Assembly: GCA_023957755.1 (NCBI GenBank)
Contig: JAMLGT010000009.1
Coordinates: 62,001 to 126,000 of the forward strand
Origin: Chitinophagaceae bacterium
GTDB lineage: Bacteria > Bacteroidota > Bacteroidia > Chitinophagales > Chitinophagaceae
Length of the DNA: 64,000 nt
Reading direction: 5' to 3'
The notes below the pieces were generated by a model. That model saw only the letters and a list, made by a program, of their open reading frames with translations, had not been told where the DNA came from and ran no database searches. Within the stretch, counting starts at the first letter, position 1; every line of letters begins with the position of its first letter. Shown here piece by piece: positions 17,802-26,966 of this stretch. The position numbers and the translations under genes were made by a program.

Positions 17802-20405
17802 TTATTTGGCAGACTTCCCTGCTTTTACAGCTTTTTTGGGAGCCGCCTTTTTCGTTGAAGCCTTTTTTGTGGTAGCTTTTTTGGAAGTGGTCTTCTTGCC
17901 GAGTGCAGTTGGATCCTGCTGCATTATCAGGTTTTTAACCTGTTCCAGTTCTAATCCTTTCAGCTCCTCGGGTGTGTATTTAGAACCATCGGCTTTAGCC
18001 GGTATTTTTACAATTTTCTTTCCTGCTTTAAAGATGGGACCCCATCTTGCATTTTCAATACTAATTTTTGCTTCCGGCCAGTTTTGAATGAATTTGTTGG
18101 CCTCCTTCTCTATTTTCTTTTCAATCAGTTCTGAAATATCCTCTTGTGAAAGATTGTCAGGATCGTATGCCCTGGGGATGTTAATAAACGTATCGTTCCA
18201 CTTGATAAACGGGCCGAAGCGTCCCTTGCCCTGCGTTACAGGTAAACCCTGATATTCTGCGATGGGAGCATTTTCCTCCTGCTTTTTTCTGATAAAACCG
18301 ATAGCCTCTTCCAGATCTACCTCCATTGGGTCTTTTCCTTTAGGCAGGGATACAAACTGTTCGCCCCATTTTACATAAGGGCCGAATCGTCCTACATTCA
18401 CCGCCACTTCAGCACCTTCCCACTCTCCGAGTGTGAGCGGTAGTTTAAAGAGGTCGAGTGCTTCATTGAGCGAAATGGTCTCAATACTTTGCGAAGGCTT
18501 CAGTTTGGCAAATCTTGGTTTTTCCTCATCTTCGGAAGTGCCTATCTGCACCATAGCGCCATATCGCCCCATTCGTGCATATACAGGTTTATTACTTATC
18601 GGGTCAGTGCCCAGTTCGCGTTCTCCCTTGGCTCTTTCTGCGGTTTCAAGGGTATGTGCAACAGACTGATGGAAGGGTTTATAAAACTCAGCCACCATCT
18701 CGTTCCATGCTACTTTGCCCTCAGCGATTTTATCAAACTCTTCTTCTATGTTGGCCGTAAAGGAGTAGTCCATTACCCTTTCAAAGTATTGATTCAGGAA
18801 GTCGGTCACCACAAAGCCCAGGTCTGTAGGAAATAGTTTGGCTTTTTCAGCGCCTGTATTTTCAGTGTGCACTTTTCGGGTGATGGCACCTTTGTTGTCC
18901 AGCACGAGCGAAGCCACTTCCCTGGATACCCCGTCTTTGTCCCTCTTCTCCACATAGTTCCTTTTCATAATGGTAGTGATTGTTGGGGCATAGGTACTGG
19001 GACGGCCTATCCCCAGTTCCTCCAGTTTCTTAACCAGCGAGGCTTCTGTGTATCGTGGAGCATGACGGTTAAACTTTTCGTTTGCAGCCATACTGATAAA
19101 ATTCAGTTTCTGGCCTTTTTGCAGGTTTGGTAATCTGCTTTCGATTCCGGCAATAGACTTATCGTCCTCGTCCTCGTCATGGCTTTCATAATATACCTTC
19201 AAAAATCCGTCGAACACCAATACTTCACCCGATGCGGTGAGTTCTGTGTTATTGCGACTGACATTAATTTTTGCAATAGTTTTCTCGGTTTCAGCATCGC
19301 TCATCTGGCTGGCAATTGTTCTCTTCCAGATAAGCTCGTAAAGCCTGGCAGACTGCGGATCATCTATCTTGTCGAAAGCCATATTGGTAGGCCTGATGGC
19401 TTCGTGAGCTTCCTGTGCGCTTTCGTTTTTATTTTTAAAGTAGCGTTCCTGGATATACTTTTCTCCATAATTTTTGCCGATGGCACCTTTAATCTGTCCT
19501 CTTGCGGTCTGGCTCAGGTTTACACTGTCTGTACGCATATAGGTAATCAGTCCGCTTTCGTACAGTTTCTGCGCTATCTGCATCGTCCTGCTTACCCCAT
19601 AACCTAATTTGCGGCTCGCCTCCTGTTGAAGGGTAGAGGTGGTGAAGGGTGCAGCAGGCGATCTCTTTCCCGATTTCACCTGAAGGTCGGCCACCGTATA
19701 TTCCGATCCTTTACATTCTTCAAGGAATTTCTGAGCTTCCTGTTCGGTGTACGACTTCCCGTCTTCAGCCTTGAAGATGATGTGCTTTTCGTCAGTTGGC
19801 GATGTAAAACTTGCTTCTATTTTGAAAGCAGCGCTACTCACAAACTGGTTTATTTCCCTTTCTCTTTCAACGATCAGACGAACGGCCACACTCTGTACCC
19901 GACCGGCACTCAATCCGCCCTGCATTCCGATTTTTCTCCATAATACAGGTGAGAGCTCAAATCCAACTAACCTGTCCAGCACTCTTCTTGCCTGTTGTGA
20001 ATTCACCAGGTTCATATCTACCCGGCGGGGGTTCTGAATGGCATTCAGGATGGCAGGTTTTGTAATTTCATGAAATACGATTCTGGGAGTCTTATTCAGG
20101 TCAAGTCCCAGCACTTCTGCAAGATGCCAGCTGATACTCTCTCCTTCACGGTCCTCATCTGATGCCAGCCATACCTGTTCTGCTTTTTTAGAAGATTCTT
20201 TAAGTTCTTTTACTACCTTCTGTTTTTCAGCAGGCACTTTATAACGGGGTTTAAATCCGTGCTGCACATCAATTCCCATGTCATCCTTCTCGAGGTCGCG
20301 GATATGTCCAAAGCAGCTTTTTACTGTGAAATCACTTCCCAGAATCTTCTCAATGGTCTTTGCTTTAGCGGGGGACTCTACTATTAATAAGTTCTTTTTT
20401 GTCAT
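17802..20405 (-). CDS. topA: DNA topoisomerase I
   Basis: 867 residues. The N-terminal TOPRIM domain has LLIVESPAKAKTIEK and the metal-binding SDEDREGE (82-89). The catalytic tyrosine is Tyr289 in GLITYMRTDSV. After the core, two short topoisomerase C-terminal-repeat-like modules (RYGAMVQIG, RFGPYVKWG, RFGPFIKW) replace the cysteine zinc fingers of E. coli TopA. The last ~35 residues are Lys/Ala/Thr-rich (TTSKKATTKKASTKK), a basic tail likely to hold DNA. It relaxes negative supercoils behind polymerases. First gene of the topA-plsC-priA run. Confidence 0.97.
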   Translation of the reverse strand: MTKKNLLIVESPAKAKTIEKILGSDFTVKSCFGHIRDLEKDDMGIDVQHGFKPRYKVPAEKQKVVKELKESSKKAEQVWLASDEDREGESISWHLAEVLGLDLNKTPRIVFHEITKPAILNAIQNPRRVDMNLVNSQQARRVLDRLVGFELSPVLWRKIGMQGGLSAGRVQSVAVRLIVEREREINQFVSSAAFKIEASFTSPTDEKHIIFKAEDGKSYTEQEAQKFLEECKGSEYTVADLQVKSGKRSPAAPFTTSTLQQEASRKLGYGVSRTMQIAQKLYESGLITYMRTDSVNLSQTARGQIKGAIGKNYGEKYIQERYFKNKNESAQEAHEAIRPTNMAFDKIDDPQSARLYELIWKRTIASQMSDAETEKTIAKINVSRNNTELTASGEVLVFDGFLKVYYESHDEDEDDKSIAGIESRLPNLQKGQKLNFISMAANEKFNRHAPRYTEASLVKKLEELGIGRPSTYAPTITTIMKRNYVEKRDKDGVSREVASLVLDNKGAITRKVHTENTGAEKAKLFPTDLGFVVTDFLNQYFERVMDYSFTANIEEEFDKIAEGKVAWNEMVAEFYKPFHQSVAHTLETAERAKGERELGTDPISNKPVYARMGRYGAMVQIGTSEDEEKPRFAKLKPSQSIETISLNEALDLFKLPLTLGEWEGAEVAVNVGRFGPYVKWGEQFVSLPKGKDPMEVDLEEAIGFIRKKQEENAPIAEYQGLPVTQGKGRFGPFIKWNDTFINIPRAYDPDNLSQEDISELIEKKIEKEANKFIQNWPEAKISIENARWGPIFKAGKKIVKIPAKADGSKYTPEELKGLELEQVKNLIMQQDPTALGKKTTSKKATTKKASTKKAAPKKAVKAGKSAK

Positions 20406-20660
20406 TGATTATTACTCCTTCACTATTTATTATCCGTTAGACACTCCAAGTTTTACTGAGGTGCAATATTAGCTTAAAAAATAAAAATGAATATGTTTGG
20501 CTATAGAATCTGTCATATCAAAAATTGAAATATCTGTGTTTTAAACCGCAAAAGACGAGGTTTGAACAAATGTACAAGTAAAAGAAAATGCAATTTTCTT
20601 CTATTTTATTGCGTTATCACCATAGTAATCCAAATTTGCTGAAAACCCATTAAACCTGAA

Positions 20661-21428
20661 ATGAGAGTTGTACTAGTTGGTGCAGGAAATACCGCAACAG
20701 TCTTAGGGAAATTACTGACCCGCGCTGAGCACAAAGTAATAAGGGTGATAAGTCGAACACCTGAAAGTGCTAAGACGCTGGCTGATTTGTTAGAGACAGA
20801 ATATGGTAATCTGAACGACAGTTCCTTTGGCGATGCTGACATATATATAGTAGCACTCCATGATCAGGTAATGAGTAATCTTGAAAGGTTTACGGCCCTC
20901 AATGGAAAATTTATTGTAAGTACAGCAGGTGCCTTACCGATAGATTCATTGAAAACATGTTCTGACCGTTACGGGGTATTATATCCTTTGCAGACACTTT
21001 CGAAATACGTCGATGAGGTGCCCAGGATCCCATTTATGGTGGACGGAAACAAAGATGAAACGCTGGGAGCCTTACTAAGTCTGGCAGGATCGCTGTCGGA
21101 TAGCGTGGTACACGCTAATGACAACCAGCGGATGGGATACCATATAGCAGCCGTATTTGCGGCGAATTTTGCCAACCACATGTATGCGCTTGCTGAAATC
21201 TATTGCCAGAGAGAGAACATTGATTTCAAACATATATTACCTCTTATAAATGAAATCTGTCAGAAAGTAAACCTCTATTCACCCTTTCTGACGCAGACCG
21301 GGCCGGCAATCAGAAATGATGTGATGACTATCAGCCGTCATTTAGAAAATCTGTCGAAGTATCCCGACCTGAAGTATATGTATGTAAAGATGACAGAAAG
21401 CATCATGAAACTTCACGGAAACAGATAG
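20661..21428 (+). CDS. Rossmann-fold / DUF2520 dehydrogenase-like protein
   Basis: 255 residues. The N-terminus is a dinucleotide-binding fold (MRVVLVGAGNTATVLGKLL, with VISRTPESA at the end of strand 2), and the C-terminal half fits the helical DUF2520 domain (NDNQRMGYHIAAVFAANFANHMYALAE). The family resembles F420-dependent NADP reductase/pyrroline-carboxylate reductase folds. Its substrate is not established. It opens a plus-strand run with a KdsC-like phosphatase and a UbiA-type enzyme, a neighbourhood I recall as common in this phylum. Confidence 0.85.
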   Translation: MRVVLVGAGNTATVLGKLLTRAEHKVIRVISRTPESAKTLADLLETEYGNLNDSSFGDADIYIVALHDQVMSNLERFTALNGKFIVSTAGALPIDSLKTCSDRYGVLYPLQTLSKYVDEVPRIPFMVDGNKDETLGALLSLAGSLSDSVVHANDNQRMGYHIAAVFAANFANHMYALAEIYCQRENIDFKHILPLINEICQKVNLYSPFLTQTGPAIRNDVMTISRHLENLSKYPDLKYMYVKMTESIMKLHGNR

Positions 21429-21541
21429 TCTTGGTGTCTGTATTCGTTTTGGACAACACTTGTTCTGAATCATTGCAATACCTTTTTTTGTGAAGCCCCC
21501 TTCATGCTAATTGCTGTTAATTTTCTATTTTGCCGGAAATT

Positions 21542-22078
21542 ATGGAAAGTCAGAAAGAAAACCTGCTGGCTGCGATGGGAAGGTGTGTGGCCTTCGTGTT
21601 TGATATGGATGGGGTATTGACAGATGGCAGCCTTATTATTACAGATGCACACAGTTGGATTCGCACGATGTATGTTCGCGACGGATATGCACTCCAGTTA
21701 GCTGCAAAGAAAGGATATCCTGTTATTATTATATCCGGGAGCGAAGCCGAACCGGTTAAAGATCGGCTGAATCGGTTGGGAATACAGGATGTATTTTTTA
21801 AGGTAAATGATAAAGCTGCATTCCTGAGGAATTTTGCTGCAGAAAAGAAGATTAATGTATCAGATATTCTGGTGATGGGCGATGATGTGCCTGATATTGA
21901 AATGATGAAGATATGTGGTTTCAGAGCAGCGCCGGCTGATGCAGTAAATGAAGTCAAACAAATTGCACACTACATATCCCCTCAAAATGGGGGTAGAGGT
22001 TGTGTAAGAGATGTCATAGAAAAGGTAATGAAGCTGCAGGGGAAATGGGATAGTGATTCAAAGGTTACCTCTACATAA
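21542..22078 (+). CDS. KdsC-like HAD phosphatase
   Basis: 178 residues from the ATG at 21542; an in-frame TTG at 21530 would add four residues. Cap-less HAD fold: nucleophile motif FDMDGVLTDG (Asp21, Asp23), motif II IIISGSEAEP, motif IV MGDDVPDIEMM. Size and motifs match 3-deoxy-D-manno-octulosonate-8-phosphate phosphatase, which makes free Kdo for lipopolysaccharide. Related phosphatases act on other sugar-acid phosphates, and no other Kdo gene is here, so the substrate is inferred. The next gene starts 10 bp after its stop. Confidence 0.85.
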   Translation: MESQKENLLAAMGRCVAFVFDMDGVLTDGSLIITDAHSWIRTMYVRDGYALQLAAKKGYPVIIISGSEAEPVKDRLNRLGIQDVFFKVNDKAAFLRNFAAEKKINVSDILVMGDDVPDIEMMKICGFRAAPADAVNEVKQIAHYISPQNGGRGCVRDVIEKVMKLQGKWDSDSKVTST

Positions 22079-22088
22079 TGAAGAAGCT

Positions 22089-23024
22089 ATGAAACATCTC
22101 ACTTCTTTTCTCAAGCTCATCAGGTGGCCAAATCTCCTGTTTATTGTGCTGACACAGATTTTGTTTTACTACATCGTGATACTATACTGTTATCGGATTG
22201 CAGGCGTGGATACAGCGCTGGCCAATCTAACCGATGGCGTTTTTGTAGTACTCCTTCTGGCCTCGGTGGTGATAGCGGCGGCAGGGTATATTATCAATGA
22301 TTATTATGACATTCCCATTGACCAGATCAATAAGCCTGACAGGGTACTTGCAAGCAAAGGCATGTCTGCCAAGAATGCGATGGTAGTCTATATTTTGTTG
22401 TCGGTGACCGGTGTATTTCTGAGCTCATTTGCCGGTCTGGCATTAAGAAATTTATATCTTCCTGTGATCAATTCGGGAGTGGTGGTGGCCTTGTTGTTTT
22501 ATTCGGCATTGCTCAAGAAAAAGATGCTGATTGGCAACCTGGTAGTGTCCTTAATGACTGCATGGGTCATCCTGGTACTGACAGTTTCTGAACATTCGTT
22601 GAATACAGGGGCGAATAATGCCTGGCCTGCATTACTAAAAATATCGTGGGTGTATGCAGGGTTTGCATTTGTGACATCGATAATCAGAGAGGTGATAAAA
22701 GATATTGAAGACAGAGAAGGGGATAAGAAACTGAAATGTACTACGCTTCCAATTGTATGGGGAGTGAGAGGAGCGAAGGTTTTCACATTTGCATGGATTG
22801 TCATTCTGCTGGGCGGCATCGTGGTGGTGTGTATGAATCTTATTTCTTCAGAGAAATGGTTACTGGCTGTGTATGGAATACTCTTTCTGATACTCCCGCT
22901 ACTCTGGTTGACCAAAAAGTTGTTTGATGCAAAATCGATTGCTGAATTTCACCGGCTAAGCAATCTAATGAAAGCAATTATGTTGATTGGAATATTGTCT
23001 ATGGTATTCTTTAAGTTTTATTAG
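22089..23024 (+). CDS. UbiA-family prenyltransferase
   Basis: 311 residues from the ATG at 22089, which has GAAGAAG just upstream; a frame start at 22053 would overlap the phosphatase gene. The protein has about eight to nine membrane helices. The first prenyl-diphosphate/Mg site is NDYYDIPID (70-78) and the second is KDIEDREGD. Such enzymes attach prenyl chains to aromatic or glycerol-phosphate acceptors in the membrane. The closest match I recall in Bacteroidota is annotated as geranylgeranylglycerol-phosphate geranylgeranyltransferase-like; acceptor and product are not certain. The stop is followed almost at once by a copy of the 137-bp repeat. Confidence 0.87.
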   Translation: MKHLTSFLKLIRWPNLLFIVLTQILFYYIVILYCYRIAGVDTALANLTDGVFVVLLLASVVIAAAGYIINDYYDIPIDQINKPDRVLASKGMSAKNAMVVYILLSVTGVFLSSFAGLALRNLYLPVINSGVVVALLFYSALLKKKMLIGNLVVSLMTAWVILVLTVSEHSLNTGANNAWPALLKISWVYAGFAFVTSIIREVIKDIEDREGDKKLKCTTLPIVWGVRGAKVFTFAWIVILLGGIVVVCMNLISSEKWLLAVYGILFLILPLLWLTKKLFDAKSIAEFHRLSNLMKAIMLIGILSMVFFKFY

Positions 23025-23028
23025 TATC

Positions 23029-23165
23029 ATTGTCCGGTTAAATTATTCAAAATGTGGCTAAAGCCCTTGTTGAGTAAGACTTTCATAGCCCTACCCTAAA
23101 GGGTAGGGTAATAAATATAAAACCTAAGCCCAGTGGGCTAAAGCCAACTTAATCGGACAACAATA
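23029..23165 (+). repeat. 137-bp interspersed palindromic repeat, copy A
   Basis: The ends are inverted: TTGTCCGGTTAA (23030-23041) and TTAATCGGACAA (23149-23160), one mismatch. Inside is a central palindrome CTACCC-TAAA-GGGTAG, flanked by two GGCTAAAGCC-type half-palindromes. It carries no ORF. Near-identical to copies at 38299-38436 (inverted) and 46100-46236. Its right end is 10 bp before the maf start codon. Confidence 0.9.
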
Positions 23166-23175
23166 TTTTATTAGG

Positions 23176-23757
23176 ATGAAAAAAGTCATTCTTGCTTCAG
23201 GTTCTCCCAGGCGGAAGATGATACTGGAACTGGCTGGCGTCCCTTTTCAATGTATTACTTCTGATGCGAGTGAGGACTTCAATCCGGATGAGGACAGGCA
23301 TAAGATACCTGTTATCCTTGCAGAGCGGAAAGCAGAAAAGGTATTTAGTTTGTGTGCGGATCCGCATCAGACTATTGTTATAGGTGCAGATACTATTGTG
23401 GTGCTTGGTGAGGAGATACTTAATAAACCGAGAGATAGGGGCGAAGCCTTTGCGATGCTGAATAAACTCTCAGGAAAAAAGCACAAGGTTATTACAGGGG
23501 TAGTATTGAAGAGCAACGGGATGAAGCTGAGTTTTTTCACAATAACCTATATAAAGTTTCGCAGGCTTAGTGCAGCACAAATCAGCAACTATATCGAACA
23601 GAGAAAGCCTTTTGATAAAGCGGGTGGCTATGCCATTCAGGAAGAAATTGGCCGTATTGCGGTTGAAGAGATAGACGGAAGCTATTTTAATGTGGCAGGC
23701 CTTCCTTTTATTGAGACATTGAATCATCTTGAAAGAATGGGTTATACTCCGTCTTAG
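23176..23757 (+). CDS. maf: Maf/YhdE-family nucleotide pyrophosphatase
   Basis: 193 residues, normal for the family. It has the phosphate-binding loop SGSPRRKM (8-15), catalytic Asp72 in IGADTIV, LNKPRD, and YAIQEEIG. Maf proteins hydrolyse non-canonical or modified nucleoside triphosphates (dTTP/UTP, or m7GTP in the YceF group), cleaning the nucleotide pool. The start codon lies 10 bp from the right end of repeat copy A, so the repeat forms the 5' leader and may affect translation. The next gene follows 44 bp later. Confidence 0.93.
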   Translation: MKKVILASGSPRRKMILELAGVPFQCITSDASEDFNPDEDRHKIPVILAERKAEKVFSLCADPHQTIVIGADTIVVLGEEILNKPRDRGEAFAMLNKLSGKKHKVITGVVLKSNGMKLSFFTITYIKFRRLSAAQISNYIEQRKPFDKAGGYAIQEEIGRIAVEEIDGSYFNVAGLPFIETLNHLERMGYTPS

Positions 23758-23801
23758 GCTGATTCGGATTATTGTTTTATCTTTCTGACTGTAATACGGT
23801 T

Positions 23802-25112
23802 ATGAAAGAGAAACTGCTGCAATTTATCTGGAAGTATCGTTATTTTAATCTGAATGATTTGCAGACCGCCGATGGTGAAAAAATTGCAATCATAAATCCC
23901 GGCACTCTTAATCATAATCAGGGGCCTGACTTTCTGAATGCCAGAATCAAGATCAATGACACTCTATGGGTGGGCCACGTAGAAGTACATATCAACTCGA
24001 AAGACTGGAATCGGCATAACCACCAGGCAGACCCTAATTATAAAAATGTGATTTTGCATGTCGTGTGGAAACACGACGGTGAAATTAAGGATTCAGAAGG
24101 TACACGGTTGCCCACACTTGAATTGGAGAATCGGGTATCCGGGTTGTTGCTTCAGAAATACGAAGCTTTAATGGAAAGGGAGTGGAATTCGCAGGAGGCT
24201 TTCATCCCCTGTCAGCATCTGCTTCCGCGACTCGATGAGCTGCAACTTGTAGCGTGGAAGAGCAGGCTGGTAGCAGAACGGTTGGAACGGAAAACGCGAA
24301 CAGTTTTTGAAGTCCTGGAAGATACCGGCTACCATTGGGAGGAGACCTTATGGAGGATGATTGCCGGTAATTTTGGAGGAAAAGTAAATGGGAGTTTCTT
24401 CAGGAGAATTGCAGAGACCGTACCCCAGAAGATTCTGGCACTCCATAAGAATCAGTTGATTGCTATAGAAGCCATCCTGTTTGGCCAGGCAGGATTGCTC
24501 GACGCTGATTTTGAAGATAAGTATCCGCAACTCTTGCGGAAGGAGTATGCTCATTACAAGAAGAAGTACAGTTTTCAGATAGCCGATGGGCAGGTGCAAT
24601 TTTCCCGTATGAGACCTGCAAATTTCCCAACGGTAAGGTTAGCTCAGTTGTCAGCTTTGATCAATCACAGTTCCCATTTGTTTTCAAAAATAAAGGAGAC
24701 AAAGACACTGAAAGAGTTGAAGCAATACTTTCACTCCTGTCAACCGAATGATTTCTGGAATTATCATTATAAGCTTGATGATGTGCCTCATGATGTGGCA
24801 AAGAATAAAACATTAGGGAAGCAGATGATTGAAAATATCATCATCAATACGGTAACGCCAGTGCTGTTTGCTTATGGAATCCATCATGATAATGCGGAGC
24901 TGAAAGAAAAGGTGCTTGAATGGCTCGAAGAAGTTTCACCTGAGAAAAACAGCATCACTTCGGGTTTTCAGCGTTTGGGATTCAGGAATAGCAGTGCATT
25001 TGATTCACAGGCTTTACTGGAGTTGAAGAATTCGTATTGTAATGAGCGCAGATGCATGGAATGCAGGATTGGGCATATTATCCTTTCCCGGGCCGGGGAA
25101 GAGATGAAGTGA
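23802..25112 (+). CDS. DUF2851 family protein
   Basis: 436 residues starting at the ATG at 23802 (MKEKLLQFIWKYRYF). The start, the block GDFLNAR-like GPDFLNARIKI, WVGHVEVHINSKDWNRH, and the C-terminal cysteine group CNERRCMECRIG are typical of the DUF2851 family, which is widespread in Bacteroidota and of unknown function. The HVEVHINSKDW block and conserved acidic residues recall nuclease folds, but this is only an impression. It is probably co-transcribed with maf. Confidence 0.88.
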   Translation: MKEKLLQFIWKYRYFNLNDLQTADGEKIAIINPGTLNHNQGPDFLNARIKINDTLWVGHVEVHINSKDWNRHNHQADPNYKNVILHVVWKHDGEIKDSEGTRLPTLELENRVSGLLLQKYEALMEREWNSQEAFIPCQHLLPRLDELQLVAWKSRLVAERLERKTRTVFEVLEDTGYHWEETLWRMIAGNFGGKVNGSFFRRIAETVPQKILALHKNQLIAIEAILFGQAGLLDADFEDKYPQLLRKEYAHYKKKYSFQIADGQVQFSRMRPANFPTVRLAQLSALINHSSHLFSKIKETKTLKELKQYFHSCQPNDFWNYHYKLDDVPHDVAKNKTLGKQMIENIIINTVTPVLFAYGIHHDNAELKEKVLEWLEEVSPEKNSITSGFQRLGFRNSSAFDSQALLELKNSYCNERRCMECRIGHIILSRAGEEMK

Positions 25113-25273
25113 TAGGGAGGATAGTTTTTTTTTAACATACCTGTGAAAAGTGATTCTTGCTGTTTTCAGGCCGGCTGTGTATCTTTCAAGTAAAAATCGG
25201 GAAACAAGAATTTTTGGTGAGGCAGTTGGGGTTGGGCATTTCCTGAAAAAATGAAAAGCTTTATTTTTGATAT

Positions 25274-25495
25274 ATGTATAAATTTAAAAACTTTATTGAG
25301 TGGCAGGTCTTTGGGGTGTGTACCGCTATTGGTGAGAAAATGGGAATAGCCACCTCCGTAATCCGGAGATATTTTATTTATATTTCTTTTCTGACTTTAG
25401 GCTCGCCGGTTGTCTTCTATTTATTTCTTGCCTTTTGGATGAATGTGAAAAATTATATTCGCTCGTCGCGTAGGAATCCGGTGCGGTATCTTTAA
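25274..25495 (+). CDS. PspC-domain small membrane protein
   Basis: 73 residues. It has an amphipathic start (FKNFIEWQVFGVCTAIGEKMGI), the PspC-like segment with an arginine pair (VIRRYFIYISF), and one long hydrophobic stretch (residues ~38-60), followed by a basic tail. PspC proteins sense or respond to inner-membrane stress. No other Psp gene is close, so the partner is unknown. It stands alone, 161 bp after DUF2851 and convergent with the DUF721 gene. Confidence 0.8.
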   Translation: MYKFKNFIEWQVFGVCTAIGEKMGIATSVIRRYFIYISFLTLGSPVVFYLFLAFWMNVKNYIRSSRRNPVRYL

Positions 25496-25504
25496 AAGTA
25501 GAAA

Positions 25505-25783
25505 TCATTTGATGATGACTTCTTCAATCATCTTTTCACCAAAACGCTCATTGATTCTTTCGATAATCTTACTTTTCTGATATTGCAGTTCTGTTTTTAG
25601 TGGTGCTACATCTGTGTAAATAATCAGCTTGTTGTTGACGATAGCAATTTCTTTGGTGTAGTTAGCAATGGTTTTACCCATGAGTTCGGCCCATACTTCT
25701 TTGATCTGAAGAGACTGAATGCCGCCTTTGATACGGCTTTCGTTTAGAAATTTCTTAATAGCATCGCCGAGTGAGAGTTCCAT
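25505..25783 (-). CDS. DUF721 / DciA-like protein
   Basis: 92 residues. The compact domain has the family pattern: IKKFLNESRIKGGIQSLQIKEVWAELMGKTIANYTKEIA, with W and the MG.... A-T turn, and LKTELQYQKSKIIERINE. DUF721 includes DciA, which helps load replicative helicase in bacteria lacking DnaC; small Bacteroidota members are usually left unnamed. The gene follows recF by 17 bp on the same strand, which supports a replication/repair link. Confidence 0.87.
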   Translation of the reverse strand: MELSLGDAIKKFLNESRIKGGIQSLQIKEVWAELMGKTIANYTKEIAIVNNKLIIYTDVAPLKTELQYQKSKIIERINERFGEKMIEEVIIK

Positions 25784-25800
25784 AGCGTAAAGTTACAAAC

Positions 25801-26886
25801 CTAATTTAATTGGATAATTTGAATTCCGGAATCCTTGCCTGCTACTATTTTCTGTAGCCTTTCAGAATCGGTATCTGTTATAAAAACCTGTGTGCCGGAT
25901 TCACTGCAGATAAATTCTATGAGATTGTGTATCCTGGATTCGTCAAGTTTTTCGAAAACATCGTCGAGTAATAATATCGGTGCAAACCCTTTCTCCTCTT
26001 TGAGTATTTCATATTCGGCGAGTTTGCAGGCAAAAAGCAGGCTTTTTTTCTGTCCCTGGGACGCAATAGCCTTGAAGGGGTTTTGTTCCAGTACAAAGCG
26101 TATTTCATCTTTGTGAATACCTACATTGGTCCGCTGCGTGTGCAAGTCCTTTGTGCGGGAAGATTTCAGTAGTTGGTCGAATGCATCTTCCTGTAATTGC
26201 GACTCATAGCTGATGTTTACAGATTCCGGGCTGCCGGCAATAGAGGTGTAGTAACGTAATATTGCAGGGAACAGCCTGGCGGTAAATGCCTTCCTTTCAG
26301 TGTGGATGATGTTGCCCGATTCCACTAGTTTTTGGTTGTAGGATTGCAGTAGCACTTCATCATATTTCAATCCGCCTGATTCGTATTTCAAAAGCGCATT
26401 TCTTTGGGCAAGTATTTTATTATATAAGATCAGTTGCTGCAGGTAATTCTCATCAATCTGGCAGATTGTGGTGTCGAGATATTTTCTGCGTTCGTCACTA
26501 TTTCCGTTAATCAATGAAATGTCGTCAGGGGCAATGAGTACACACGGAAATTTCCCGATGTGCTTTGAAAATTTCTCATAAGGAATGTCATTAAGGTACA
26601 GTTCCTTTTTCCCGCCTTCTCTGAAGATGCAGACAATATGCTGCCTCTCATTGCGATCGTCGGTGATCGTACCTTCTATTCTGAATCCCGGTGAACTGAA
26701 GTGGATATTAAGTGCTTCGGTACGCGTAAAATAACTCCGGGCAAGACAGAGATAATTGATGGCATCAAGCAAATTAGTTTTTCCTCTCCCATTCCTGCCA
26801 CATATCCCCACGATTCTTTCGTGAAACGAGAATGATCCCGAGTCGTAATTCTTATAACCGGTTAATTTGATAGAATTTAACCACAC
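25801..26886 (-). CDS. recF: DNA replication and repair protein RecF
   Basis: 361 residues, the normal length. ABC-type ATPase of the SMC-like class: Walker A GRNGRGKT (30-37), the RecF feature LTGYKNYDS, signature-like ASQGQKKSLLFACKLAEYEIL, and Walker B ILLLDDVFEKLDESR. RecF binds gapped DNA and, with RecO and RecR, loads RecA. It is first in a two-gene minus-strand unit with the DUF721 gene. Confidence 0.96.
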   Translation of the reverse strand: MWLNSIKLTGYKNYDSGSFSFHERIVGICGRNGRGKTNLLDAINYLCLARSYFTRTEALNIHFSSPGFRIEGTITDDRNERQHIVCIFREGGKKELYLNDIPYEKFSKHIGKFPCVLIAPDDISLINGNSDERRKYLDTTICQIDENYLQQLILYNKILAQRNALLKYESGGLKYDEVLLQSYNQKLVESGNIIHTERKAFTARLFPAILRYYTSIAGSPESVNISYESQLQEDAFDQLLKSSRTKDLHTQRTNVGIHKDEIRFVLEQNPFKAIASQGQKKSLLFACKLAEYEILKEEKGFAPILLLDDVFEKLDESRIHNLIEFICSESGTQVFITDTDSERLQKIVAGKDSGIQIIQLN

Positions 26887-26966
26887 TGGGCAGGGCTTGT
26901 GATGTTAGTGAAGCCTGAAAATTAAGAAAAAAGAAGCACCTTGTTGATATCTAAGGTACCGCGTTA

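Noticed and set aside
17788-18087. 99-codon plus-strand frame opposite the topA tail
   Set aside because: It is the antisense of the Lys/Ala repeat tail of TopA, which yields a long open frame by composition.
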